Below, in pieces: positions 1-7,798 of a DNA stretch of 19,048 nucleotides (positions are counted from its first letter, which is position 1; each line of letters opens with the position of its first letter). The notes under the pieces were generated by a model. The model was given only the letters and a program-made list of their open reading frames with translations. It was not told the DNA's origin and did not search any database. Origin of the DNA: Ruminococcus sp. Its GTDB lineage: Bacteria > Bacillota > Clostridia > Oscillospirales > Acutalibacteraceae. The stretch lies in NCBI GenBank assembly GCA_004556705.1, contig SFGA01000029.1, positions 1 through 19,048 on the forward strand. Reading direction: 5' to 3'. The translations under genes and the position numbers were made by a program.

Positions 1-26
1 TCATAACTTAGTTTTGCTTTAGACAT

Positions 27-90
27 AAAAATTCCCCTTAAAGTAGTCTTGAAATCTTTTTGCTTTTTTCAAGTGTCTACTTTAAGGGGA
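27..90 (-). terminator. Rho-independent terminator of the symporter gene
   Basis: A long inverted repeat pairs positions 33-54 with 67-90 (core CCCCTTAAAGTAG against CTACTTTAAGGGG, then a TTTCAAG/CTTGAAA extension with a small bulge). Read on the minus strand, the stem is followed at once by AATTTTT (T run at 27-31). It lies about 85 nt beyond the stop codon of the symporter gene, in the right orientation to end it. The stem is long and AT-rich near the loop. Confidence 0.75.
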
Positions 91-174
91 TTATATCAAT
101 TCTGCATCAAGAGGGTTCTTTTTTCTATTTCCCATTTTTTACGGACTTGCTCAAAAAGAGCCGCCGTAATGATT

Positions 175-1569
175 TTATTTTGTTTTAGCCTTTTCCAAAA
201 GCGGATTTTTATAATCCTTGCCCGTGACAAGCTTGCTAAGTGCAAACAGGGCGAGCACGTTCGGGATAACCATAAGGTTGTTAAACATATCGGTAAGCTC
301 CCAAACAAGGTCGTTTGAAAGACAAGAGCCGAGTATGATAAACGCCATTGAAATTATGAAATAAGGTATAACAGCTTTTTGTCCGAAAAGGTATTTGACG
401 TTGACCTTTCCGAAGAACGTCCAGCCGAGAATTGTCGAAAAAGCAAAGAACAAAAGGCAAATTGCGATAAATGAATTTCCTGCCTTTTCGCCCATAACGC
501 TTGAAAATGCAAGCTGTGCCATATTGGTCTTGCTCACTCCCGCCTCACAGCCGTCTGCAAGGATGCCGTTGTTGGCATAAAGTGTCGAAATAACAACAAG
601 AGCAGTCATTGTAAGCACGATAAAGGTATCGATAAACACGCCGACCATAGCGATTGTTCCCTGCTGATGAGGTGTATCGGCATTTGCGATTGCGTGAGCG
701 TGAGGGGTTGAGCCCATACCTGCTTCGTTTGAGAAAAGTCCACGCTTTACGCCCTGACTGATTGCGGTTTTAAGCGCATAGCCTATCGAACCGCCGATAA
801 TTGCATTCGGCATAAAGGCATATTTGAAAATAAGTCCGAAGGTTTCGGGAATATACTTAATTCTTGCGATAAGAATTACCAAGCTGCCGATAACATATAA
901 AAGTGCCATAACAGGAACAATCTTTTCCGTAACCGCCGCAAGACGCTTTACACCGCCTATGAATACAATTCCCGAGATAACGCCGACCGCTATGCCGACC
1001 GCAATTTTCGGAACGCCGAAAGCCGTGTTAAAGGTTTCGCCGATTGAGTTTGACTGCACCATTGCACCCATAAAGCCGAGTGCCAGCGTGATAGCGATTG
1101 CGAACATTGCCGCAAGCACCTTGCCGAATTTGCCCTTAAAGGCTGTTGTTATGTAATAAACAGGGCCGCCGACAAGCTCGCCGTTTTCGTCGTGCGTTCT
1201 TGTCTCCTGAGCCAAAACCGCTTCGGCATATATTGTTGCCATACCGAAGAAAGCGATTATCCACATCCAAAAGATTGCCCCGGGTCCGCCGACAAGGATT
1301 GCACCGCAAGCACCTACGATATTACCCGTACCGACCTGTGCGGCAATGGCGGTTGCAAGCGCCTGAAAGGGACTCATACCTTTTTGGCTTTCCTTTTGCT
1401 TTGAAAAGAGGTTTTTCATACCCTCATTAAAGCATCTGACCTGAACAAATTTTGTCTTAAACGTGTAAAAAAGTCCTGCGCCTATCAGCAAAACAATAAG
1501 AATATAGTCTGAAAGGTACATATTTACCTTTTGAACTATCGGTAACAAAAAATCTGAAAATGAACTCAT
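175..1569 (-). CDS. Sodium:alanine/glycine symporter, AGCS family
   Basis: Integral membrane transporter predicted to bring in alanine or glycine with sodium. The 464-residue length and repeated hydrophobic segments fit the AGCS family (AgcS/AlsT/DagA). Visible family blocks are QVGTGNI around residues 78-84, GPGAIFWMW at 95-103, and a central SNEAGMGSTPHAHA block. The ATG at 1569 is set by AGGAGGT at 1576-1582, with a 6-nt spacer. The gene has its own sigma-A-type promoter (1597-1625) and its own terminator, so it is separate from the leu genes upstream. I see no glycine riboswitch in the short leader. Family assignment is secure; alanine versus glycine (or another small amino acid) cannot be decided here. 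Its position behind a branched-chain amino acid operon may be coincidental. Confidence 0.95.
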   Translation of the reverse strand: MSSFSDFLLPIVQKVNMYLSDYILIVLLIGAGLFYTFKTKFVQVRCFNEGMKNLFSKQKESQKGMSPFQALATAIAAQVGTGNIVGACGAILVGGPGAIFWMWIIAFFGMATIYAEAVLAQETRTHDENGELVGGPVYYITTAFKGKFGKVLAAMFAIAITLALGFMGAMVQSNSIGETFNTAFGVPKIAVGIAVGVISGIVFIGGVKRLAAVTEKIVPVMALLYVIGSLVILIARIKYIPETFGLIFKYAFMPNAIIGGSIGYALKTAISQGVKRGLFSNEAGMGSTPHAHAIANADTPHQQGTIAMVGVFIDTFIVLTMTALVVISTLYANNGILADGCEAGVSKTNMAQLAFSSVMGEKAGNSFIAICLLFFAFSTILGWTFFGKVNVKYLFGQKAVIPYFIISMAFIILGSCLSNDLVWELTDMFNNLMVIPNVLALFALSKLVTGKDYKNPLLEKAKTK

Positions 1570-1596
1570 TTATCTACCTCCTAGCGTAATATTGGA

Positions 1597-1625
1597 ATTA
1601 TACTATACCTTAAATTCCGTGTCAA
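1597..1625 (-). promoter_or_regulatory. Sigma-A promoter of the symporter gene
   Basis: On the minus strand, a perfect TTGACA (1620-1625) and a perfect TATAAT (1597-1602) are separated by exactly 17 bp. The -35 box begins right after the T run of the leu operon terminator (1627-1631), so the two elements are packed end to end. The symporter start codon is 28 nt further on, leaving a short leader that holds only the ribosome binding site. Confidence 0.9.
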
Positions 1626-1626
1626 C

Positions 1627-1668
1627 AAAAAGACGCACTTCAAGGCACGAACACACCTTAAAGTACGC
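1627..1668 (-). terminator. Rho-independent terminator of the ilv-leu operon
   Basis: On the minus strand a 13-bp stem (1656-1668 with 1633-1645, a few G-U pairs) closes a 10-nt loop and is followed by a TCTTTTTG tract. It starts 8 nt after the leuB stop codon, so it ends the long branched-chain amino acid transcript. Confidence 0.9.
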
Positions 1669-1675
1669 CGTAAAT

Positions 1676-2746
1676 TTATATATTCTCCGCTACAATATCG
1701 CCCATTTTTGAGCAGGACACCTTTTCAAAGCCGTCCTCATAAATGTCGCCTGTGCGGTAGCCGTCGTCAAGAGCCTTATTGACAGCGTTCTCGATTTCGT
1801 CAGCCTCTTTTGCCATATCGAACGAATAACGAAGCATCATAGCCGCCGAAAGGATTGTTCCAAGCGGATTTGCAAGGTCCATACCTGCAATATCGGGCGC
1901 AGAGCCGTGAATCGGCTCATACATACCGAGAGTTGTGTCGGAAAGCGAAGCCGAGGGCATCATTCCGATTGAGCCTGTAAGCATTGAAGCCTCATCGGAG
2001 AGAATGTCGCCGAACATATTTTCCGTTACAACAACGTCAAACTGCATCGGGTTTCTGATAAGCTGCATTGCGGTATTATCAACAAGAATATCGCTGTATT
2101 CAACCTCAGGGTACTCTTCCGATAGGCGGTGCATTGTCTTTCTCCAAAGTCTTGAAGTGTCAAGCACATTCGCCTTGTCAACGGAATGGAGCTTCTTACC
2201 CCTTTTCATTGCCGTTTCAAATGCAACTCTGCCTATTCTTTCGATTTCGTGCTCGGAATAGGGCATTATATCGGTTGCAACAAGCTCGCCGTCAACCGTT
2301 TCGGTCTTTTTCTCGCCGAAATAAACTCCGCCCGTAAGCTCACGAACGATAAGCAAGTCAATTCCGTTTTGTACTATCTCCTGCTTTAACGGAGAAGCGT
2401 TCGAAAGCTGCGGAAAAAGCTTTGTCGGACGAAGATTTGCGAAAAGACCGAGCTCCTTACGCACCTTTAGCAATGCCTTTTCAGGTCTTATCGACGGGTC
2501 AACGCTGTCCCATTTAGGACCGCCTACCGCACCCAACAAAACGCTGTCGGAGCTTTTGCATTTTTCAATTCCCTCGTCGGTTATCGGCACGCCGAACTTG
2601 TCGATTGAGCAGCCGCCGATGTCAACATAGGTATAATTGAAGGTGTGATTATATTTCTCGGCAATTTTATCCATTACCTTGATAGCCTGAGCAACGATTT
2701 CGGGACCTATTCCGTCGCCCTGCAATACGGTTATATTTTTTATCAT
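1676..2746 (-). CDS. leuB: 3-isopropylmalate dehydrogenase
   Basis: Oxidises and decarboxylates (2R,3S)-3-isopropylmalate with NAD+ to 4-methyl-2-oxopentanoate, the last leucine-specific step before transamination. The 356 residues are the normal length for cytoplasmic homodimeric LeuB. Visible features are the N-terminal GDGIGPEI (10-17), the leucine-type RELTGGVYFG (135-144), Lys191, and the metal/substrate aspartates Asp223, Asp247 and Asp251 in the NMFGDILSD block. Only 3 nt separate it from leuD, and its ribosome site GGGAG lies inside the end of leuD, so translation is probably coupled. It is the last gene of the operon. Confidence 0.97.
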   Translation of the reverse strand: MIKNITVLQGDGIGPEIVAQAIKVMDKIAEKYNHTFNYTYVDIGGCSIDKFGVPITDEGIEKCKSSDSVLLGAVGGPKWDSVDPSIRPEKALLKVRKELGLFANLRPTKLFPQLSNASPLKQEIVQNGIDLLIVRELTGGVYFGEKKTETVDGELVATDIMPYSEHEIERIGRVAFETAMKRGKKLHSVDKANVLDTSRLWRKTMHRLSEEYPEVEYSDILVDNTAMQLIRNPMQFDVVVTENMFGDILSDEASMLTGSIGMMPSASLSDTTLGMYEPIHGSAPDIAGMDLANPLGTILSAAMMLRYSFDMAKEADEIENAVNKALDDGYRTGDIYEDGFEKVSCSKMGDIVAENI

Positions 2747-2749
2747 CTT

Positions 2750-3235
2750 TTATTCTCCCTTGAGCGAAGCCAAAAGTCCGCCCTTTGCGATTATGTTTTG
2801 AATAAACTCGGGGAAAGGCTGTGCCTTATAGGTCTTGCCTGTTGTTTTGTCGGTTATAACGCCCGTGTCGAAATTGACTTCGACCTCGTCGCCTGCGTTG
2901 ATTTCCTCCGCCGCTTCGGGACACTCCAAAATCGGCAAGCCGATATTTATTGCGTTACGGTAGAAAATCCTTGCAAAGCTCTTTGCTATTACGCAGCCCG
3001 TACCGCAGGTTTTAATTACAAGCGGAGCGTGCTCACGGGAAGAGCCGCAGCCGAAGTTCCAGCCTGCAACCATAATGTCGCCTTTATTTACGTTCTTAAC
3101 AAATTCGGTATCAATATCCTCCATACAATGCAAAGCCAATTCCTTTGCGTCCGAGGTGTTGAGGTAACGAGCCGGAATTATAACGTCCGTGTCAACGTTG
3201 TCGGGATATTTGAAAACCTTACCTTGAGTGTTCAT
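2750..3235 (-). CDS. leuD: 3-isopropylmalate dehydratase small subunit
   Basis: Swivel-domain subunit that pairs with LeuC to isomerise 2- to 3-isopropylmalate. At 161 residues it is of the short LeuD type. The N-terminus has DNVDTDVIIPARYL (residues 12-25), and GWNFGCGSSREHAP lies at 58-71; this Ser-Arg loop completes the active site. It follows leuC after 22 nt, which hold the ribosome site, and leads into leuB after 3 nt. The isomerase and homoaconitase families share these motifs; the leu context fixes the role. Confidence 0.96.
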   Translation of the reverse strand: MNTQGKVFKYPDNVDTDVIIPARYLNTSDAKELALHCMEDIDTEFVKNVNKGDIMVAGWNFGCGSSREHAPLVIKTCGTGCVIAKSFARIFYRNAINIGLPILECPEAAEEINAGDEVEVNFDTGVITDKTTGKTYKAQPFPEFIQNIIAKGGLLASLKGE

Positions 3236-3257
3236 ACTTTCACCTCAATTTCTCTTC

Positions 3258-4508
3258 TTATAATTCGGTTATATAGCCTGTCAAAGCACTTGCCGCCGCA
3301 GTATAAGGACTTGCAAGGTAGACCTCGCTCTTAACGTGTCCCATTCTGCCGACAAAGTTACGGTTTGTGGTTGAAATACAACGCTCGCCCTCGGCAAGAA
3401 TACCCATATATCCGCCGAGACACGGTCCGCAGGTAGGAGTCGAAACTACTGCGCCTGCGTCAATAAACGCCGTAACATAGCCTCTTTCGACACATTCTCT
3501 CATAATCTGCATTGTTGCGGGAATGATGATACAACGAACGCCGTCGGCAATTTTTTTGCCGTTGAGAACCTTGTATGCGGCCTCCATATCCTCCATTCTG
3601 CCGTTTGTGCAGCTTCCGATAACAACCTGATCGATTTTAATATTGTGCAATTCGCAAGCAGGATGTGTGTTTTCGGGAAGATGCGGACAGCTTACCGTCG
3701 GAACGATTTTTGACAGATTGATTTCAATCGTTTTTTCATAAACTGCATCCTCGTCAGCCTCAAATATAACGGGCTTACGCTCGCTTCTGCCGTCAAGATA
3801 TTTCAATGTACATTCGTCAACGGGGAAAATGCCGTTTTTAGCACCTGCCTCGATTGCCATATTACAAATGCAAAGGCGGTCGTCCATAGAGAGATTTTTA
3901 ACGCCCTCGCCCGTAAATTCCATGCTCTTATAAAGTGCGCCGTCAACGCCTATCATACCAATAATGGTAAGGATAACGTCCTTACCGCTGCAATTCTCGG
4001 TAAGCTTGCCCGTAAGCTCAAATTTAATAGCCGACGGCACCTTAAACCAAGCCATACCCGTAGCCATACCTGCCGCCATATCGGTTGAGCCGACGCCCGT
4101 CGAAAATGCACCGAGTGCGCCGTAGGTACAGGTGTGACTGTCTGCACCGATAATGCAGTCGCCTGCCGTAACTACTCCCTGCTCGGGAAGAAGTGCGTGC
4201 TCAATTCCCATTTTGCCGACGTCGTAAAAATGACTGACACAGTGCTCGCAAGCGAATTCACGGCACTGCTTTGACTGCTCTGCCGCTTTAATGTCCTTGT
4301 TCGGTACAAAGTGGTCGAGGACTATGGCAATATGGTCTTTATCAAAAACATTTTCAAAGCCTGCTTTTTTGAACTCGTTTACGGCAACGGGTGTTGTGAT
4401 GTCGTTTCCGAGCACAATATCAAGCTTTGCGTTTATAAGCTGTCCTGCCTCTACGCTTTCAAGTCCTGCGTGCGAAGCAAGTATTTTTTGAGTCATTGTC
4501 ATACCCAT
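3258..4508 (-). CDS. leuC: 3-isopropylmalate dehydratase large subunit
   Basis: Aconitase-fold [4Fe-4S] subunit of isopropylmalate isomerase. The 416 residues match the shorter LeuC group, which works with a separate short LeuD, rather than the ~465-residue enterobacterial type. The three cluster ligands are visible: Cys300 in IGSCTNGR, and Cys360 and Cys363 in TPTCGPC. The active-site region GADSHTCTYGALG lies at 121-133. The ATG at 4508 is chosen because AAAGGAGAA sits a standard distance upstream; a second in-frame ATG at 4502 would be too far from it. It lies 13 nt after leuA. Confidence 0.96.
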   Translation of the reverse strand: MGMTMTQKILASHAGLESVEAGQLINAKLDIVLGNDITTPVAVNEFKKAGFENVFDKDHIAIVLDHFVPNKDIKAAEQSKQCREFACEHCVSHFYDVGKMGIEHALLPEQGVVTAGDCIIGADSHTCTYGALGAFSTGVGSTDMAAGMATGMAWFKVPSAIKFELTGKLTENCSGKDVILTIIGMIGVDGALYKSMEFTGEGVKNLSMDDRLCICNMAIEAGAKNGIFPVDECTLKYLDGRSERKPVIFEADEDAVYEKTIEINLSKIVPTVSCPHLPENTHPACELHNIKIDQVVIGSCTNGRMEDMEAAYKVLNGKKIADGVRCIIIPATMQIMRECVERGYVTAFIDAGAVVSTPTCGPCLGGYMGILAEGERCISTTNRNFVGRMGHVKSEVYLASPYTAAASALTGYITEL

Positions 4509-4521
4509 AATAAGTTCTCCT

Positions 4522-6183
4522 TTATGCTTGTAATCCTCTGTTTATGGCGGAGAATAAAGCGTTGATTGATGCGGCGATAATATCGTCGTTTACACCTGCG
4601 CCCCATACCAGCTTGCCGTTGTCAAGCGTAATTCCGACATAGGAAATAGCCTGTGAGGAAGAGCCTATGGTCAAAGCGTGCTCCTCGTATGTAAGCTCCG
4701 AGAACGAAACGCCGAGGCTGTCTCTGACAGCGTTGCTTACTGCGTCAAGGCGACCGTTACCGTTTGCGATAACCTCTTTTATTTCGCCGTTCATTTCAAC
4801 CGTAAGCATAACCTTTATGTTCTCCGAACGGAAGAAATGATAGTCAATAAGCTTAATGGGTGTGTTGATATTTATATAATTATCCGTAAACGCCTTCAAT
4901 ACCTCGTCGGGAGAAAGCTCTGCGTGTGTATGGTCGGAAATGCTCTTGACGGTATAGCCGACATCCTCACGCATTTTCTTCGGAAGGTCATAGCCGAACT
5001 GATGCTCAAGAAGATAGCCGATACCGCCTTTGCCCGACTGCGAATTTATGCGGATAACGTCTGTTTCGTACTGTCTGCCGACATCGCCCGGGTCAATCGG
5101 AAGATAGGGAACAGTCCATGTGTCGCAGTTATTGTCGGTACGGTACTGCATACCCTTTGCAATAGCGTCCTGATGAGAGCCCGAGAACGCCGCAAAGACA
5201 AGCTTTCCTGCATAAGGCTGTCTGTCATAAACGGTCATACCCGTATTTCTCTCATAAACCGAAACAATGTTCGGCATATTTGAAAAGTCAAGCTGCGGAT
5301 CGATACCCTGTGCGTACATATTCATAGCAAGGGTTACTATATCGACATTACCGGTACGCTCGCCGTTTCCGAAAAGCGTGCCCTCAATTCTGTCAGCACC
5401 TGCCAAAATTCCAAGCTCGGAATCCGCTACGGCACAGCCTCTGTCGTTGTGGGGATGGAGCGAAACGACAACGGAGTCCCTGTATTTGAGGTTGTCGCAC
5501 ATATACTCGACCTGATCTGCGTAAACGTGCGGAGAGGAGAGCTCAACCGTAACAGGAAGGTTTATAATTGCCTTTCTGTCGGGTGTCGGCTTCCAAACGT
5601 CAAGCACCGCATTGCAAACCTCAAGCGCATATTCGGGCTCTGTTCCCGTAAAGGATTCGGGCGAATACTCATAGCGGTAATTTATGCCCATTTCCTTTGC
5701 GATATTTTCAAAGAGAATTGCACCGTCAACGGCGATTTTCAATATCTCTTCCTTTGATTTTTTGAACACCTGCTCACGCTGAGCGAGAGAGGTCGAATTG
5801 TAAAGGTGAACGATTGCGTTTTTGCAGCCTTTGAGAGCCTCAAAGGTCTTTCTGATGATATGTTCCCTGCTCTGCGTCAAAACCTGAACGGTAACGTCGT
5901 CGGGAATCATATCATTTTCGATAAGAGTACGCAAAAATGTGTATTCCGTTTCGCTCGCCGCCGGAAAGCCTACCTCAATTTCCTTAAAGCCGAGTTGAAC
6001 CAAAAGTTTGAAAAAATCAAGCTTCTGTTCAAGGCTCATCGGTACGATAAGCGACTGATTACCGTCTCTTAAATCAACCGAACACCAAATCGGCGGCTTT
6101 TCTATATATGTTTTATCAAGCCATTTCCTTGTCGGATTTTTGACGGGGAAAAACTGTCTTGTATATCTTGATGCGTTTACCAT
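4522..6183 (-). CDS. leuA: 2-isopropylmalate synthase (long, LeuA type 2)
   Basis: Condenses acetyl-CoA with 3-methyl-2-oxobutanoate, the committed step to leucine. The 553 residues and the N-terminal extension (KNPTRKWLDKTYIEKPP region) mark the longer LeuA group typical of actinobacteria, fungi and many Clostridia, rather than the ~510-residue form. The catalytic TIM barrel shows DLRDGNQSL (37-45, Arg39/Asp40), the metal histidines His243 and His245 in LHPHNDRG, and GNGERTGNVD (272-281). Residues from about 430 to the end form the C-terminal LeuA regulatory domain, where leucine feedback normally acts. AAGGAG precedes the ATG and overlaps the ridA stop; the intergenic gap is 10 nt. Confidence 0.96.
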   Translation of the reverse strand: MVNASRYTRQFFPVKNPTRKWLDKTYIEKPPIWCSVDLRDGNQSLIVPMSLEQKLDFFKLLVQLGFKEIEVGFPAASETEYTFLRTLIENDMIPDDVTVQVLTQSREHIIRKTFEALKGCKNAIVHLYNSTSLAQREQVFKKSKEEILKIAVDGAILFENIAKEMGINYRYEYSPESFTGTEPEYALEVCNAVLDVWKPTPDRKAIINLPVTVELSSPHVYADQVEYMCDNLKYRDSVVVSLHPHNDRGCAVADSELGILAGADRIEGTLFGNGERTGNVDIVTLAMNMYAQGIDPQLDFSNMPNIVSVYERNTGMTVYDRQPYAGKLVFAAFSGSHQDAIAKGMQYRTDNNCDTWTVPYLPIDPGDVGRQYETDVIRINSQSGKGGIGYLLEHQFGYDLPKKMREDVGYTVKSISDHTHAELSPDEVLKAFTDNYININTPIKLIDYHFFRSENIKVMLTVEMNGEIKEVIANGNGRLDAVSNAVRDSLGVSFSELTYEEHALTIGSSSQAISYVGITLDNGKLVWGAGVNDDIIAASINALFSAINRGLQA

Positions 6184-6193
6184 TGTTTACTCC

Positions 6194-6565
6194 TTATGCC
6201 TGAGCTATAACCTCAACCTCGACCAACGCACCCTTAGGTAAGCCCTTTACCTCAACGCAGCTGCGTGCGGGTGCAGATGTAATGTATTTTCCGTAAACCT
6301 CATTAAATGAAGCAAAATCGTTAATATTTGCAATAAAGCAAGTGGTTTTTACAACCTTATCAAAAGAGGTTCCTGCCTCCTCCAATACAGCTTGTAGGTT
6401 TTTCATAACTCTTTCGGTCTGAGATTTAATTTCGTCGCCGACAATAACGCCCTGCTCGGGGTCAAGTGCAATCTGTCCCGAGGTATATACCATACCGTTT
6501 AGTAAAATTGCCTGTGAATAAGGTCCTATTGCCTTAGGTGCTTTGTTTGTTGAAATCTTGTCCAT
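6194..6565 (-). CDS. ridA: Reactive intermediate/imine deaminase RidA (YjgF/UK114 family)
   Basis: Hydrolyses the 2-aminoacrylate and 2-aminocrotonate enamine/imines released by PLP-dependent dehydratases such as IlvA, giving the 2-oxoacid and ammonia. The 123-residue protein has the archetypal start (KAPKAIGPYSQA, with Tyr16), SGQI at 29-32, Arg101 in PARSCVEV (the substrate carboxylate ligand of active RidA) and Glu116. The start is the ATG at 6565, with AGGAG 9 nt upstream. An upstream in-frame TTG at 6586 would overlap ilvA but has no ribosome site. It is directly downstream of ilvA, the enzyme whose by-product it clears, so the function is supported by both motifs and context. Confidence 0.96.
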   Translation of the reverse strand: MDKISTNKAPKAIGPYSQAILLNGMVYTSGQIALDPEQGVIVGDEIKSQTERVMKNLQAVLEEAGTSFDKVVKTTCFIANINDFASFNEVYGKYITSAPARSCVEVKGLPKGALVEVEVIAQA

Positions 6566-6574
6566 AATTATAAT

Positions 6575-6580
6575 CTCCTT
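6575..6580 (-). promoter_or_regulatory. Ribosome binding site deciding the ridA start
   Basis: AAGGAG on the minus strand, 9 nt before the ATG at 6565. It selects that ATG over the TTG at 6586, which lies upstream of this site. Confidence 0.8.
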
Positions 6581-6582
6581 AC

Positions 6583-7785
6583 TCAAAAAAGTTTAAGTCC
6601 TGCGTCCGTAAGCGCTTTTTTAATAGTGTGAATATGCTCGAAATTCCTTGTTTCAAGGGTAACGGTAAGATAACAGCCGTTGACATCCGAGCCTTCGGGT
6701 GCGTGCTCGTGATAAACTGCGGTAACGTTACCGCCGCACTCCGATATAATCTTTGATACCTTGAGAAGCTGACCGGGCTTGTCAACAAGCTCGATATTGA
6801 AATGACAGCTTCTGCCCGACATCAAAAGACCTCTTGCAATGACTCTTGAAAGTATTGTAACGTCGATATTACCGCCCGAAACAACACAAACAGCCTTTTT
6901 GCCTTTAAGGTCAATTTTGTCAAACATAACAGCGGCTACGGGAACTGCGCCTGCACCCTCGGCAACGAGCTTATGCTGCTCCATCAAAGCGAGGATAGCC
7001 GCCGAAATCTCGTCGTCCGTAACGGTTACGACCTCATCAACGTACTTTGAGCAAATATCGTATGTAAGGTCGCCCGGCTCTTTAACGGCAATACCGTCGG
7101 CAATGGTCTTTACGCTCGAAAGCGTTTCGATTTTACCGTCTGCAAGTGAGTTTTTCATTGACGGTGCGCCTGCCGCCTGAACGCCGTAAACCTTAACATT
7201 GGGATTTAACTGCTTAATTGCGAAAGCAACGCCCGAGATAAGTCCGCCGCCGCCGATAGGCACGATAACTGCGTCAAGGTCGGGAATCTGCTCATAAAGC
7301 TCAAGAGCGATTGTGCCCTGACCTGCTATAACATCGGGATCATTGAACGGATGGATAAAGGTATAGCCCTTTTCATCTCTCAATTCAAGTGCTTTTTTAT
7401 ATGCGTCGTCATAAACGCCGTTTACAAGGCAAATTTCCGCACCGTAGCTCTTTGTAGCCTCGATTTTTGAAATCGGTGCGCCGTCGGGCAGGCAAATTGT
7501 TGCCTTAATTCCGTTTTTCTGTGCCGCAAGAGCAACGCCCTGTGCGTGGTTTCCTGCCGAGCAGGCGATAACACCCTTTGCCTTTTCCTCGTCTGTAAGC
7601 TGTGACATTTTGTAGTATGCGCCTCTTACCTTAAACGAACCGGTTACCTGCAAATTCTCGGTTTTTAGGTATAGCTCCGTGTCGGGTTTTAGCTTGGGAG
7701 CATATATAACGCCTGTTTTTCTGACAACGTTTTTCAGCACATAGCTTGCTTTGTATATGTTGTCAAGAGTCAATTTACTGCTCAC
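6583..7785 (-). CDS. ilvA: Threonine ammonia-lyase (threonine dehydratase) with C-terminal ACT domain
   Basis: PLP enzyme that deaminates threonine to 2-oxobutyrate, the entry point to isoleucine. The 400 residues match the short form with one C-terminal ACT domain, unlike the ~510-residue E. coli IlvA. The Schiff-base lysine is Lys52 in GSFKVRGA; CSAGNHAQGVA (74-84) and a GGGGLISG phosphate-binding loop near 177 are intact. The ACT domain begins near residue 325 (CHFNIELVDKPGQLLKVS) and is a likely site of allosteric control. The start is GTG at 7785, supported by AAAGGAGT 7 nt upstream. It precedes ridA by 17 nt and follows the DUF815 gene by 13 nt. Short forms include catabolic TdcB-like enzymes; the ilv operon context argues for the biosynthetic role. 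Confidence 0.95.
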   Translation of the reverse strand: MSSKLTLDNIYKASYVLKNVVRKTGVIYAPKLKPDTELYLKTENLQVTGSFKVRGAYYKMSQLTDEEKAKGVIACSAGNHAQGVALAAQKNGIKATICLPDGAPISKIEATKSYGAEICLVNGVYDDAYKKALELRDEKGYTFIHPFNDPDVIAGQGTIALELYEQIPDLDAVIVPIGGGGLISGVAFAIKQLNPNVKVYGVQAAGAPSMKNSLADGKIETLSSVKTIADGIAVKEPGDLTYDICSKYVDEVVTVTDDEISAAILALMEQHKLVAEGAGAVPVAAVMFDKIDLKGKKAVCVVSGGNIDVTILSRVIARGLLMSGRSCHFNIELVDKPGQLLKVSKIISECGGNVTAVYHEHAPEGSDVNGCYLTVTLETRNFEHIHTIKKALTDAGLKLF

Positions 7786-7798
7786 TTTGGTTACTCCT

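Noticed and set aside
1570..1668. Possible glycine riboswitch before the amino acid symporter
   Set aside because: The leader downstream of the promoter is under 30 nt and the upstream hairpin is the leu operon terminator.
2645..3334. 229-residue plus-strand open frame opposite leuB/leuD/leuC
   Set aside because: It lies antisense to three well-supported enzymes, has no ribosome site and its translation resembles no family.
4678..5283. 201-residue plus-strand open frame opposite leuA
   Set aside because: Antisense to an intact leuA, no promoter or ribosome site, no recognisable domain.
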